DNA of 64,000 nucleotides from Notospermus geniculatus. Taxonomy: Eukaryota > Nemertea > Pilidiophora > Heteronemertea > Lineidae. The stretch lies in assembly GCA_002633025.1 (NCBI GenBank), contig NMRB01001722.1, positions 1-64,000 on the forward strand, in the 5' to 3' direction. The position numbers and the translations under genes are program-made. The notes beneath the pieces were generated by a model, which made no database searches, was not told where the DNA came from, and was given only the letters and a program-made list of their open reading frames with translations. Positions 30,436-41,868 of this stretch are shown here, in pieces (within the stretch, counting starts at the first letter, position 1; the number at the start of each line of letters is the position of its first letter).

Positions 30436-31240
30436 CAGCCTTGATAGCCTAGTGATTATCATGTCTGCTTAGCAAGCAGCAGAAAAACACGCTTTTCCGG
30501 GCCTTATGGGATTAACCATCCCTGGCTCATCACGTCTATTGCATGGGGCAGTAGAGGTAGATATTTTCCGTTTTGCGCTTGTCCGTTTCCTTTGTGAAGA
30601 TACGAACACACCAAAAACGCGCGTTGAACGCAGCGGAAAATGCCGCGGTTTCTGCCCACATACAGGGGTCACACCTCCCGCGTGAAACGCTGCGGAAGGC
30701 GCGCATTTTTTGCGTGAAATTCGTCCATAACATCAACACGATGGAGCCAGAAGAGGACATCTGTGATATTTTGGCATTTTATGCCAAATTAATGACCCGG
30801 ACCTCGAGAATCAAAAGTTCCAACATATCATGCTCGGGTCGCTCAGGAGAGAGTTCACTTGGGGAAGATCTCTTTGCTTTCGCTTTCGGCATGGTCCTGC
30901 AGTTAAAATGGCTGAACCACTGTGCAGATAACCGCACCCTCTTCACCTCGTATGCTGACTGAGCATCCCAGTGAGAAAAACCGCCGTTTTCGGTGTGACC
31001 CTTTTATTAAAAATCCATTGAATATTATTTTCACGGCGGTTAACGCCGTCGTTTTTCGTTGTCGCGGCCCGCGGCGCGGTTTTGGTGTGAACGGGCCTTG
31101 AGTGAGTGGTAGAAAAAGTAATTAAGACCGCCACCACCTCACAAGGTGGCGGTCTTCATTGGTTTCACTGGATTTCTCTCTCTCGATCTCTCTCTCGATC
31201 TCTCCGTCCAATCTGTGGTTTCGGCAGGATAACTCAAAAA
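30436..31240 (+). mobile_element. tRNA-derived SINE copy 1, split by a 603-bp insertion
   Basis: The head TTGATAGCCTAGTGATTATC (A-box-like, 30441-30460) and the tail from about 31119 (TTAAGACCGCCACC...GTGGCGGTCTT) match the contiguous copy at 44.42-44.6 kb. Between them an insertion lies at 30516-31118, flanked by TAA on both sides. Confidence 0.65.
30516..31118. mobile_element. Insertion with TAA flanks, Harbinger-like motifs
   Basis: A 3-bp TAA repeat at 30513-30515 and 31119-31121 fits a PIF/Harbinger target. Inside, ACACACCAAAAACGCG (near 30605) and CGCGGTTTTGGTGTGAACGG (near 31076) are inverted relatives, as are GGGGTCACACC (near 30665) and CGGTGTGACCC (near 30990). The frame at 30573-30962 (MEPEEDICDILAFYAKLMTR in its second half) is not recognised. 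Confidence 0.5.
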
Positions 31241-32201
31241 ATACGCCACGTATCGCGATGAAACTTTCAGGAGTTGTGGATAGGCATGTTACACGGAAAC
31301 CTATTGATTTTGGGGGTCATCCGCCAACAATGAACTGTTTAATTAGATGACGTCTGTTGTTCTAACGCATTTTACCTTTGCCCATGACGTCAACAACCCA
31401 TGACGTCGGGCCTAAGAACGCAGCGTCACCACGACGTCGAGCATGACGCTGCAGCGTCACTCGCCGCAGCGGGGTTTTCGCTGACGTCATCTCATCTCGT
31501 AGTCCGAACACTGCCTCCTGTTGCTCATTTGCAGAACCGACGGCCGCAACAAGAGTCAGATGAAGCCTATCGCGGGGGGTCTATTTTGATTGGTCCGTCC
31601 ATCGCCAGGTCGTGTTTTGAATACATTTAGTGCACGGCAATCGTATCACTTGACAACGCTGCTCTCAGGCATATTTACTTGCTGTTTTAACCAGCTACAC
31701 TCGCAATCACGCTCTCTGTTCACTCTTAGCCAGACAAACATTAAGAAATCCCCAATTTGTTATCAAAATCACGAAAAATATTCCTCTCGAAAAGCCGAAT
31801 CGGCGAATGCACAGCATCGCCATCTTTACAGTTTGAGGTCACGTGATACGGGAACCACCAATCCGTGATCTGATCATGCTGATGACGTAGAACCAAAATC
31901 TGGACGCCATGTTCCCGGAACGCCGCGACGCGGCCAACCTGCGAAGCAATCTGACGTCAAAAGTGGAACGCTGCTGTGATATGGTTATGTAAATAATTTT
32001 TCGAGAATGACTAAAAATGGGCTGTGCTTTGCGACTAAGGCGCGTTTGAGGCTGGAACGCATGGGGAACGATGAAGACGGTAAAGACTGAAGTTTGAGAC
32101 GTGGAATTGAGTAAGCAGAGCGTGAAATTATTATTTGCGGGCCTAATTTAGGTTTGGTGTATACGTCACACAACGCCGCCGCCTGGTTACCCAGCCTCGT
32201 C
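31241..32201. other. CpG-containing region, no gene recognised
   Basis: GC content rises and TGACGTCA-type sites recur (31385-31490, 31886, 31951). That resembles a CpG-island or promoter, but no adjacent exon was found; the right side is an assembly gap. Confidence 0.4.
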
Positions 32202-32543
32202 NNNNNNNNNNNNNNNNNNNNNNNNNNNNNNNNNNNNNNNNNNNNNNNNNNNNNNNNNNNNNNNNNNNNNNNNNNNNNNNNNNNNNNNNNNNNNNNNNNN
32301 NNNNNNNNNNNNNNNNNNNNNNNNNNNNNNNNNNNNNNNNNNNNNNNNNNNNNNNNNNNNNNNNNNNNNNNNNNNNNNNNNNNNNNNNNNNNNNNNNNNN
32401 NNNNNNNNNNNNNNNNNNNNNNNNNNNNNNNNNNNNNNNNNNNNNNNNNNNNNNNNNNNNNNNNNNNNNNNNNNNNNNNNNNNNNNNNNNNNNNNNNNNN
32501 NNNNNNNNNNNNNNNNNNNNNNNNNNNNNNNNNNNNNNNNNNN
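32202..32543. other. Assembly gap (342 N)
   Basis: Unresolved bases. Open frames reported across it are meaningless. Confidence 0.99.
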
Positions 32544-32640
32544 TACCCCATCCTGCACCCCCTTCCCTTCCCCGTCCTGCACCCCCTTCCCTTCCCAATC
32601 CTGCACCCCCTCCCCTCACATCACCTCTCCTGCCCTGCCC
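32544..32640 (+). repeat. 25-bp CT-rich minisatellite next to the gap
   Basis: Three or four copies of a unit CCTGCACCCCCTTCCCTTCC. It probably extends into the gap and explains the assembly break. Confidence 0.75.
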
Positions 32641-33085
32641 TGCCCTCTTCCCGCTTCCTCCAGAAAAGACCATACTTGGTCAGTGGAGAAGGGAGGTGCT
32701 GGACCCTGCAGTAGATAGCCCCACCCACCCGGCCACCCCTATGCAGCTGAACGGACCAGATGCTGTTGAATGCATGCACTCCTCGTATATGTCAATGGGT
32801 AAGGAATACGTGTAGTCATTTGTCTGCCCTCCATTGCCTACCCTGCATGTGTCCTTCACCAGAAAGACATTCCAGGAAGATGGCCGGACCCCTAGAACCT
32901 GACTGCTGTGCCACAGAGTTATACCCCTCCTTGCCCTTTCTTCATTCAATTTCCACTTTCTGATGTAGGGACCATCAAATTTGCTGTCAAGCAAATTTCA
33001 CAGTTCTAGTTTTATTGTTGGTACTACACATAAACTTAGGGAACGGACAAGCGCGAAGCGCAAAGCGGAGAAGTATGAATCTAGC
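32641..33085. other. No gene seen
   Basis: The frames at 32680-32994 and 32760-32963 carry no recognised domain. Confidence 0.45.
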
Positions 33086-33250
33086 TTAAAGTGGTCCTGA
33101 ACCGGCGAACAAAAGTTGGCGCCCGATCATTTTCACCGCTCACGAAAATAGAACTTCCGATTTCCGCCCCCGGCTTCTGAGCATGCGCAGTACGCTACCT
33201 TAACTGAGTTTGTCAACACTGACACGGTCGTGCAAACCGCAGCAGGCAGG

Positions 33251-33397
33251 ATGCCGAAGCGAAAAGTGAAACAAGGGAAAGGGCGGCCAGAAAATGTAGC
33301 AAATGCCGGCCAACGGCTGTGGATTTGTCCAGAGACGTTATCGAAGTGGCTCATAATAAAGAAAGAACTCGACGCAAGGGCCCAACGCGCCGCGTAG
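33251..33397 (+). CDS. Short basic ORF of the TTAA element
   Basis: A 48-residue frame (MPKRKVKQGKGRPEN..., RLWICPETLSKWLIIKKEL). It is basic at the start and has a W...W...K pattern I associate with N-terminal helices of some transposon-borne proteins; that association is from memory. It could be the first exon of a decayed transposase gene or a fragment. No splice partner was found. Confidence 0.35.
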   Translation: MPKRKVKQGKGRPENVANAGQRLWICPETLSKWLIIKKELDARAQRAA

Positions 33398-33705
33398 CGG
33401 CCAACAGCGAAGCTAGCCAAAGACTTGTCACGGGTCAGTCAATAGAAATGGACTCATAGGAGATATGCACCTAATGTTCAGATGGAATATACCGGGCGGT
33501 TGGTTCACGTTTTTAGTGCCTGTGAACTTTAGATGGGTACATTAGGTAGCAATATATTCACGGATTTGCCGGGGACTTGCTCTGTGGATGTTGTCAAACG
33601 TGATTTTGGTACGATTTTTCTGAGTTGTGACGTCATTTCTAATTATCATAGATATGTTGAGTAGCTGGAATATATTATACAACATTTATTCAGCAGGCAA
33701 CAGCG

Positions 33706-33940
33706 ATATGGCCCGATGGCGCCGGTAGAGCGTGCGGCTATGAATCAGGGGCGAAGGTGTAACATCTGTGAGTGTTTCTGTAGCTCAGTGTTCCCCAACA
33801 ATAGACAAGGCCCAGAATGGTTGTTGTTGGGTTAGTTGCCGCTTAATCCGTCAGGAGGGAAACAATAAGAAAAACACAGAAATACGGGGAACACTGATCG
33901 ACGTTACACCGGGTTCGAGCCTTGCGGGGGTTACTTTTTC
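33706..33940 (+). mobile_element. tRNA-like SINE head interrupted by a small inverted-repeat insert
   Basis: GATGGCGCCGGTAGAGCG (33717-33734) resembles a tRNA A-box region and CCGGGTTCGAGCC (near 33909-33921) a B-box. The two are too far apart for a tRNA. Between them GTGTAAC...CAGTGTTCCCC recurs inverted as GGGGAACACTG...GTTACAC, so a small foldback insert seems to split the head. Confidence 0.4.
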
Positions 33941-34596
33941 ACGCGTCTGTTTCTCTGTTATATTTTTTTGCTGAACATTTATAAGTCGCAGGAGGAATAT
34001 TTCCCCCAGCCCTTCCATTTTCCTACAAAACTGCATAGCCCTACTTGCTAATAAATACTTATAACCACAGATCCCTGTCAGCTGTCCTGCATTCAGAGAG
34101 ACTATTCACTAGTCTATCGTTGAAGACTACTGGGTTTTAAGACGAACATGACGAATGAGGAGGTTGTTTATATGTATGGCATCATTATCATAATCACTGC
34201 CGGACGGCCAATCTCGCCGCTGCCGGGGAAACGGCATCTAATTCTGGAGCTTCTTCCGAGAAAAGACCAACTTGCCTGGCAAGCCGACCGACATCGTCAT
34301 CAATGGTGTCACTCGTGTCGGATTGAACACTCTTAGGCGTAAAATATGTCCTCTAAAATCCCCGAAATCGAGGAGAAATCGCGACTTGGTGAACCGGTGG
34401 CGTCCATGTTGTTTTGACAATCAGCTGTCAGCTGCTATCAGAACTTGCCCAATCAGTGATCGCGTAGTAAATTTCATTGTAATGACGTCACGTAATGATT
34501 GACAGGCGCTCATTCATCTCGTTTTGTGACGGGCGTAGCGCGGGAAAATGAAAACGAGGCTGTCTCGCTGGTCCGGGCGGTTCAGGACCACTTTAA

Positions 34597-35048
34597 GGCT
34601 GAAGGGGAGAATGTCGTCCACTCTGCGTCCTAACCCTTGCCCGCCCTAGCCCACAACCCTAGATACTCGGCCTCTAAAGATACCCCTGACCCCTAAAGCC
34701 TACTCCTAATCCTTACCCTAACCACTAACCCCTGAAACTTAATACAGGCAGTCTTTACCCAAGATACTTGGTACCCTGCTCCATAGCATCAGACGACATT
34801 TACACCTTTTACGACAGTAAGCTGTGGTGCCTCTTTAATACATTATATCCTTGCAAGCGCATGTAAAAGTCCCCATCCAAGTGAGGAACACGAGTAGCTT
34901 GAGATGGCCTCTTGCGAACTTACCTGGCCCAATAATGCTGTGCCTTCGGCCCTGTCGGAATAATCAAGCTCAGGCGGGTCACATTTCGCATAGGGTACCT
35001 GGGGCCATCTATCCATTGTAATAAACACCGCTTGACGTGGGGCTGAGG
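34597..35048. other. No gene; degenerate CCCTAA-like tract
   Basis: Loose repeats of CCCTAA/CCCCTAAA type at 34630-34740. Too irregular for telomeric DNA. Confidence 0.45.
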
Positions 35049-35611
35049 TACACTCTTAATCAAAAGTAAATGCACAGCTAGTAAACTTAAGTATTTCCCA
35101 AAATCTTTAGTGGATCAACCATTGCTTTTTATGGCAATTACTTAGGGCCTCAAGACACATTTTGAGACCAAAAATATCATGATCTTGCATGAGTTGTATT
35201 TCTGACAAAAGTTTTAAATTTCTATTTAAAAAGTGTGATTTTCAATCGCATATTTTTAAAAACTGAAACCAACGTCATTTTAAAGCTTTCCTGTTTCTGT
35301 ACACGAAGAACTTTTCAAATTTTCAATCGGAGCTTCCATATCGTAATTCTGAAGAACTTATCTCAGTTTCAGTCGAAACTCCGGTCAACAGTCCAAGTCT
35401 TATTTTATAGTCGACCTTTCCTTATTGTCCCAAGACCAAGATCACGAAATAATAAGCCCCATCCATCGTAGGCCAAGTTAGTAAATGGCGTCAATTTCAT
35501 AAGAGGTTACGTAGGGCTCTCCTGCCTTCATTGAAAAGGAGGAATTACCAAAGGTGACAGCGCCAATATTTAAGTTTATCAGGTGTGCATTTACTTTTGA
35601 TTAAGGGTGTA
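35049..35611. mobile_element. Tc1/mariner-type MITE, TA target (563 bp)
   Basis: Ends TACACTCTTAATCAAAAGTA and the inverse, with about 47 bp of inverted similarity (AAACTTAA at the inner side). Terminal TA on both sides. No transposase. Confidence 0.7.
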
Positions 35612-35654
35612 CGATAGTGCGCATGCCTATCTAGGTGGTAATTCGAGGGTGTCG

Positions 35655-35775
35655 TCCCGTTTCGACTTTTCCCATTTCGCCTCTTCCCAATTCCCCATTT
35701 TTTCCCCCTTCGCCTTATTCCCATATCGCCTTCTTCCCATTTCACCTTTTCCCGTTTCGCCTTACTCCCATTTGT
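35655..35775 (+). repeat. 16-17-bp minisatellite (TTCGCCTTNTTCCCAT)
   Basis: About seven degenerate copies of TTTCGCCTTCTTCCCAT. Apparent ORFs here are artefacts of the repeat. Confidence 0.75.
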
Positions 35776-36140
35776 ATTGTATTGCTGTGTGCAACTTTCA
35801 AGGGTAAGGCTTCTATGGCTACATTCAACTGAAAGTTTCTGCAAAGCTAAATTAAGCTACCGGTATAACGTGTTTATCTGCTGCTCGTGAAATTTTGCTG
35901 CTACGCACTTACAGCGCATGCGCGTACCTACGGTGGCTCGTTAGGAACATAGCGCATTGAAAACTAGGCCAACCCACGATATTCGGTCATATAATGGGTC
36001 CATTCCTCGTTTCAAGTCTACTGCGCCAAAAATCACCCCTAAATCATCAAATAAACTAAAAACATTGCGTTTTACTGGACAGCGATCTACGAAAGGTGAT
36101 AACAGCAATAAATGAAAATTTCATTACGCCATTTAATGGT
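35776..36140. other. No gene seen; dispersed-repeat fragment
   Basis: 35776-35862 matches the repeat at 20.56 kb. The rest is unremarkable. Confidence 0.4.
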
Positions 36141-36189
36141 CCATGGACCATGTGCTCACTCGTTTGGACGTACAGTGTAATGACAGAGA

Positions 36190-36620
36190 GAGGTACATGT
36201 CAGTTATGAGCAATCTGGGTCAAGTCATTCCCAAGTTGGAGGACTTCAATGATTGTTGGGTTATCCCGCCTGGCAGCCATATTGGATGTCCGATCCGGCC
36301 AAAACTTCACATGCACATAAAGGTCATCTAGAGGGAGCCACATAGCACATTTGAGCGCTCTGGGTCAAGTCGTTCCTGAGCTATAGCACATTTGATGATT
36401 TTCAGGTTACGCCACCTGGCGGCCATATTGGAAGTTTAATCAGGCCGAAATTTGACGTGCTTGTAAAGGTCACCTAGAGGGAGGTAAATATCAAGTTCGA
36501 GAACTATGGGTCAAGCCGTTCCTGAGTTATTCCACTTGGTCGATTTTCAGGTTATGCCACCTGGCGGCCATATTGGATGTCCGATCGGGCCGAAACTCGG
36601 TAGTTTTGAAGGTACCCCTC
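36190..36620 (+). repeat. About 150-bp tandem repeat, three copies
   Basis: Each copy has CTGGGTCAAG(T/C)CGTTCC, then CACCTGGCGGCCATATTGGA, then a GGCCGAAA block and GGTCA(C/T)CTAGAGGGAG. Copies begin near 36205, 36357 and 36498 and are diverged. Confidence 0.7.
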
Positions 36621-36990
36621 TAATACATGTTTATGCAAGATATGAAGATGCTCGGTGAAATAATGAAGAACTGTGGCAGGTTCGTCACTTTTGTCGAACT
36701 TTGACCTCTGTGACCTTGAAAAGTAGGTCAAATCAAAAACCCGTTATTTATGTTATGTATCCTAATCAGATACACCTATGATAAAAATTTGGAGACGATC
36801 CAGTCATTAGTTCAGGAGTTATTGGTGTCCGAAACTTGGTGTCATAGGTCACCTGACCTAGGGGTATATATGTACCAAGTTTCAGATCAATAGCTCCAGC
36901 AGTTACGAAACGTGCCCTGCTAACGGAAAACGACGGACGACGGACGCCGCAGGACGATAAAAGCTCACGGGTGAGCTAAAAATGATAGCA
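36621..36990. other. Repeat-derived sequence, no gene
   Basis: Ends with GGACGACGGACGCCG and AGCTCACGGGTGAGCTAAAA. I recall similar tails from interspersed repeats of marine invertebrates (not verified). Confidence 0.4.
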
Positions 36991-36994
36991 ATTT

Positions 36995-37260
36995 CGTGTG
37001 GCCTCGATGGACGAGTGATTAGCGTGGCGGATCTTCTTTTTCATGGCACCCAGCTTCCACTGCAGTTGGCAGGTACGAATCCCGACAAAGACATTATTAT
37101 GGTTTCCGATCTCAAAATCGGAAACCATATAGTGTTTGGTCGTGGTGTCTGTCTGTGTGTCTGTCTGTCTGTCTGTCTGTCTGTGTATCTGTCTGTCTGT
37201 CTGTCTGTCTGTCTGTTCAGTCTGTCACACCAGTAACTTTGTTCCTGCAAGAGCTACAGA
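36995..37260 (+). mobile_element. tRNA-derived SINE with CTGT microsatellite
   Basis: The head (GGACGAGTGATTAGCG near 37009, GGTACGAATCCC near 37071) has A- and B-box-like blocks about 55 bp apart. It is followed by a perfect hairpin ATGGTTTCCGAT (37099-37110), loop CTCAAA, inverse arm (37117-37128), and a (CTGT)n run at 37147-37217. Confidence 0.5.
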
Positions 37261-38086
37261 CCTGGAAATGTGACCTACCCCCAGGTTTCATGACCTGATC
37301 TACAAGATGGAATGAAAATTTCCAGTCTCCGATACCTGGTTCATGGTGAAATTGACATATCAAAAGTTGAGATTTTGTCTGTCACACTTTTGTTTCTTGA
37401 ATAACTTGTCTCCGCCGCCAGGTAGAGCACTAGCAACAAGTTCGTTCCCTATGTTTATGGCCCTTGGCAAGATACTGGCATCAACAAATTTATTCTCCAG
37501 TGTCAGCATCATAATGATATTGATATATCAAATTTGATATTTTGACATATCGGGAGATCTGTCACAGTAAGTGACTTGAAACTGGTATCACAACATCATT
37601 GCTCATCCACGGATGTTATTGCAACTGAAATTTTCAGTTTGCACCTGCTCGGTCGCATGATATTTGCTGATATCGTGGTGAGATTTGATATTCAAATTTG
37701 ATAACATGACATAAGTCAGAATCTGGTGATGGTAGAGTCCTAAAACCTTCACCTACACCTAGGTTATCAAGGATGAGCTTTCAGATTACGCAATGACCTT
37801 GAAGGTCAGAGGTCAAGGTCAAGGTCAAACAGTTTTAAAGTGCAAATCTACTCAGAATTTCAGGGGAAAACTAATTAGAAGCCTGCATTAACCATCCCCT
37901 ATTTGTTTAATCAAGGATCCCTGTTCCAGTTACGCAATACTTCTCAAGGTCAGAGGTCAAGGTCACAGATAACTAGCTCTAGAGTAGTAAACTTATCATC
38001 GGAAAGCATAGACATCGCTCCGATGTCCTTTTCTTGTTTTTTAGAATTTTTTTCTATTCATTTATTTTTTTTTTGAAAACAATTTA
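37261..38086. other. No gene; AAGGTCA-rich repeat
   Basis: Repeated AAGGTCAGAGGTCAAGGTCA motifs (near 37800-37830 and 37950-37970). Part of an interspersed repeat; no coding signal. Confidence 0.4.
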
Positions 38087-39470
38087 TCTTAGTTACAACC
38101 GTTTACTGATTTCAAACACATGATTCTGAACAAATTATTACCCAGGCAGCAGATTTTCACACGTACAAAAGAAGCCGTTTTATATTGCTGCCCCGTGCAA
38201 TTCTGCTGCTCGCTACTTTGGACACCTCATAGGCCCACATTAGGCTATATTTGATAATTTCCTGCTGTACATTCTTGGCACTTCAATATCAATCGCTTCA
38301 GAACTCGAAACAATGGAATCTGTTCAACGGATCACCCCAGCAGCAGTTTTTCAGGACCTAGCCGTTTTTTCTTGCTGCCGTGTGAAATTTTGCTGCTCAT
38401 GCTGCTCATGCATTTGGGACCCTCGTATAGGCTTAGGCCCACCTGAATTGTCTCTGCGACTTGTTTTCATGAGGATACACTTGTCACTTTAGTTATAACC
38501 CTTTACTGATTTCAAACACATGATTCTAAACAAGTTATTACCCAGGCAGCAGATTTTCACGCGTACAAAAGAAGCCGTTTTAAATTGCTGCGCCGTGAAA
38601 TTCTGCCGCTGGCCACTTTGGGACACCTAATAGGCCCACATTAGGCTAATATTTGATAATTTCCTGCTGTACATTCTTGGCACTTCAATATCAATCGCTT
38701 CAGTACTCGAAATAATGGAATTTGTTCAACCAATCACCCCAGCAGTAGTTTTTCACGACCCAGCCGTTTTTTCTTGCTGCGGCGTGAAATTTTGCTGCTC
38801 ATGCATTTGGGACCCTCGTATAGGCCTAGGCCCACCTGAATATGTCTGTGCGACTTGTTTTCATGAGGATACACTTGTCACTTTAGTTACAACCCTTCAC
38901 TGATTTTAAACACGATTCTGAACAAGTTATTACCCAGGCAGCAGATTTTCACGCGTACAAAGGAAGCCGTTTTATATTGCTGCCCCGTGAAATTCTGCTG
39001 CTCGCCACTTTGGGACACCTCATAGGCCCACATTAGGTTAATATTTGATAATTTCCTGCTGTACACATTCTTGGCACTTCAATATCAATCGCTTCAGAAC
39101 TCGAAACAATGGAATCTGTTCAACTGATCACCCCATCAGCAGTTTTTCATGACGTAGCCGTTTTTTCCTGCTGCCGTGTGAAATTTTGCTGCTCATGCAT
39201 TTGGGACCCTCGTATAGGCCTAGGCCCACCTGAATATGTCTGTGCGACTTGTTTTCATGATGATACACTTTTAACTTTAGTTACAACCCTTCACTTATTT
39301 GAAACCCTTATTTCTCACCAAGTTATTACCCAGGCTGCAGATGATTTTATTTTTCTGCCCCGTGAAATTCTGCTGCTCGCCACTTTGGGACACGTCATAG
39401 GCCTATTGTAGGCTAATCTTTTGAAATTTCCTGCTGTAATTGCTGGCCCTTCAATATCAATCGCTTCCGA
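38087..39470 (+). repeat. Tandem array of about 390-400-bp units (direct arm)
   Basis: Three full and one partial unit start at TTAGTTACAACC-like sequence near 38091, 38493, 38884 and 39278. Each unit has two related halves built around GTGAAATTYTGCTGCTC: ACCCAGGCAGCAGATTTTCA in one, CCCAGCAGCAGTTTTTCA in the other. Units vary by small indels. No function is evident. Confidence 0.85.
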
Positions 39471-41316
39471 ACTGGGGTGGAAGAAGTCCTACAGAGGTGG
39501 AGACGTCATGGAGAGAAGACGTTATACATGGTGAAGGTGTCCCGGAGGGGGAGAAGTCCTAGAAGGTGGAAACGTCCTGGAGGGGAGATGTTATTCATGG
39601 TTGGAGATGTACAGGGGAGGCGAGGTCCTACACGGGTGGAGACGTTCTGGATGGGTGACCTCTTGGAGAGGAGAAGTTTTACAGGGATGGAGACGTCCTT
39701 GAGGGTGAGACGTCACACAAGGTGGAGACGTCTTTGAGGGAGGATGTTATACATGGCTGGAGACGTCCTTGAAGTAAAGCGTTATTCATTGGTGGAAATG
39801 TCCTGAAGGGGAGAAGTCCTACAGGGGTGGAGACGTCTTTTAAAGACGGACCTCCTAGAAGGTGGAGAAGTCCTGGAGGGAAGACGCTATACCTGAGCGG
39901 AGATATCGTGAAGGGGAGAAGTCCTAGAAGGTTGAGATGTCCTGGAGGGAAGATGTTATACATGGCTGGAGACCTCATGCAGGGGAAAACGCTATACATG
40001 GGTGGATATGTCCTGGAGGGGAGACGCCCTAGAAGGTGGGTATTTCTGGAGGAAAGACGTTATACTTGGGTGGAGAAGTCGTGGAGGAAAGACGTTACTA
40101 GTATACATGGGTAAAGACGACCTGGAGGGCACACGAGGTGCAGACGTCCTGGAGAGGAGACATTATTCATGGGTGTAGATGTCTTGGAGAGGAGAAGTCC
40201 TACAGGGGCGGAGACGTATTTGAGGGTGAGAAGTCCTAGAAGGTGGAGATGTCCTGGAGGGAAGACGTTATACATGGGTGGAGACGTCTTGGAGGGAAGA
40301 TAATATACGTGGTTGGAGAGGTCATGGAGGGGAGACGTCCTAGAAGGTGGAGACGTCCTGGATAGAAGACGTTATACAGGGGTGGAGACGTCTTGGAGGG
40401 AAGACAATATACATGATTGGAGATGTCCTGGAGTCGAGTCGGTTTACATGGGTGAATACGTCCTGGAGGAAAGATAATGGCTTACATGAATAAAGACTAG
40501 CAAATGCTTTACCTTCAGATTTGTACAGCATAGCCTGGTGCATTTGTATTGCAAAATTCAAGTAAAAACATTTACTAGTCTTTATTCATGTGACCCATTA
40601 TACATGGTTGGAGATGTCATGGAGGGGAGACGTCCTAGAAGGTGGAGATGTCCTGGAGGGAAGACGTTATACATGGGTGGAGACGTATTGGAGGGAAGAC
40701 AATATACATGGTTGGAGATGTCATGGAGGGGAGTCGTTCGTTATACATGGGTGGAGACGTCCTGGAGGGAAGATAATATACATGGTTGGAGATGTCATGG
40801 AGGGGAGACGTGCTAGAAGGTAGAGACGTCCTCGAGGTAAGATGTCATGGAGGGGAGACGTCCTAGAAGGTGGAGACATCCTCGAGGTAAGACGTTATAC
40901 ATGGGTGGAGACGTTCTGGAGGGAAGACAATATACGTGGTTGGAGATGTCCTGGAGGGGAAACGTCCTAGAAGGTGAAGACGTCCTGGAGACGTTATACA
41001 TGGGTGGATAGGTCCTGCAGGGAAGACAATACACATGTTGGAGATGTCCTGGAGGGGAAATGTCCTAGAAGGTGGAGACGTCCTGGAACGTTATACATGT
41101 GGAGAAGTCCTGGACGGAGGACAATATACATGGTGGGAGATGTCCTGGAGGGGAGACGTTACACATGGGTGGAGACGTCCTGGAGGAAAGACAATATACA
41201 TGGTTGGAGATGTCCTGGAGTGGAGACGTTATACATGGGTGGAGACGTCCTGGAGGAAAGACAATATACATGGTTGGAGATGTCATGGAGAGGAGGCGTC
41301 CTAGAAGGTGGGGATT
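39471..41316 (+). repeat. 1.85-kb minisatellite (GGTGGAGACGTCCTGGAGGG family)
   Basis: Dozens of copies of a roughly 30-bp unit, GGTGGAGACGTCCTGGAGGG plus either AAGACGTTATACATG or GAGACGTCCTAGAA. The two versions alternate in a loose higher-order pattern. A 96-bp hairpin element interrupts it at 40495-40590. Confidence 0.9.
40495..40590. mobile_element. 96-bp hairpin MITE inside the minisatellite
   Basis: CATGAATAAAGACTAG at the left and its exact inverse at the right, with a few mismatches further in. It is unrelated to the surrounding repeat. Confidence 0.65.
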
Positions 41317-41868
41317 TTCACGGATACCAAGAAGCCATTGTATTTTGCCGCCCTGCGAAATGCTGCTGCTCGCCACTTGAGGACACCTTATAGGCCAATA
41401 ATCGCCTAATTTCCTGTCGGACGTTGTTGACACTTCAAAATCAATAGCTTTACTCGAAACAATGGACTCTGTTCAGCTGATCACCCGAGCAGCAGTTTTT
41501 CACGACCTAGCTGTTTTTTTCTTGCTGCTCCATGAAATTCTGCTGCTCATACATTTGGGACCCTCGTATACAAATGGTATAGGCTTAGGCCCACCTGAAT
41601 ATGTCTGTGCGACTTTTTTTCATGAGGATATACACTTATCACTTTAGTTACAGCCATTCACTGATTTGAAACCTTGTTTCTGAACAAGTTGTTACCCAGG
41701 CAGCAGACTTTCACACGCGTACAAAACAAGCCATTTTTTTGCTGCCCCGTGAAATTCTGCTGCTTGCCACTTTGGGACACCTCATAGGCCCACATTAGGC
41801 TACTCTTTGAAAAATTCCTGTAGTACAATGTTGGCACTTCGACATCAATAGCTTCAGAACTGGGGTGG
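41317..41868 (+). repeat. Further partial about 390-bp units between minisatellites
   Basis: Contains the TTTTCACGGATACCAAGAAG, CGAGCAGCAGTTTTTCACGA and CATTTGGGACCCTCGTATA segments of the array unit, ending at GAACTGGGGTGGAAGAAGTC, the same junction as at about 39470. Confidence 0.75.

Larger units (their letters stand above)
33086..34596. mobile_element. TTAA-target TIR element (1.5 kb)
   Basis: TTAA at 33086-33089 and 34593-34596 flanks the inverted ends AGTGGTCCTGAACCG and CGGTTCAGGACCACT. The TTAA target is shared by piggyBac and Kolobok elements. The element carries a 48-codon ORF near its left end and a nested tRNA-like SINE. Confidence 0.7.

Noticed and set aside
31985-32714. Long ORFs of 139-188 codons
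   Set aside because: They run through the 342-N assembly gap.
33717-33921. Genuine tRNA gene
   Set aside because: A- and B-box-like blocks are about 190 bp apart and no cloverleaf can be formed; treated as a split SINE head.
34620-34750. Telomere-like CCCTAA tract
   Set aside because: Copies are too irregular and interrupted; simple-sequence decay is more likely.
39471-41316. CRISPR-like alternation of repeats and spacers
   Set aside because: Units are contiguous, diverged and variable in length with no unique spacers, and the sequence is animal nuclear DNA.
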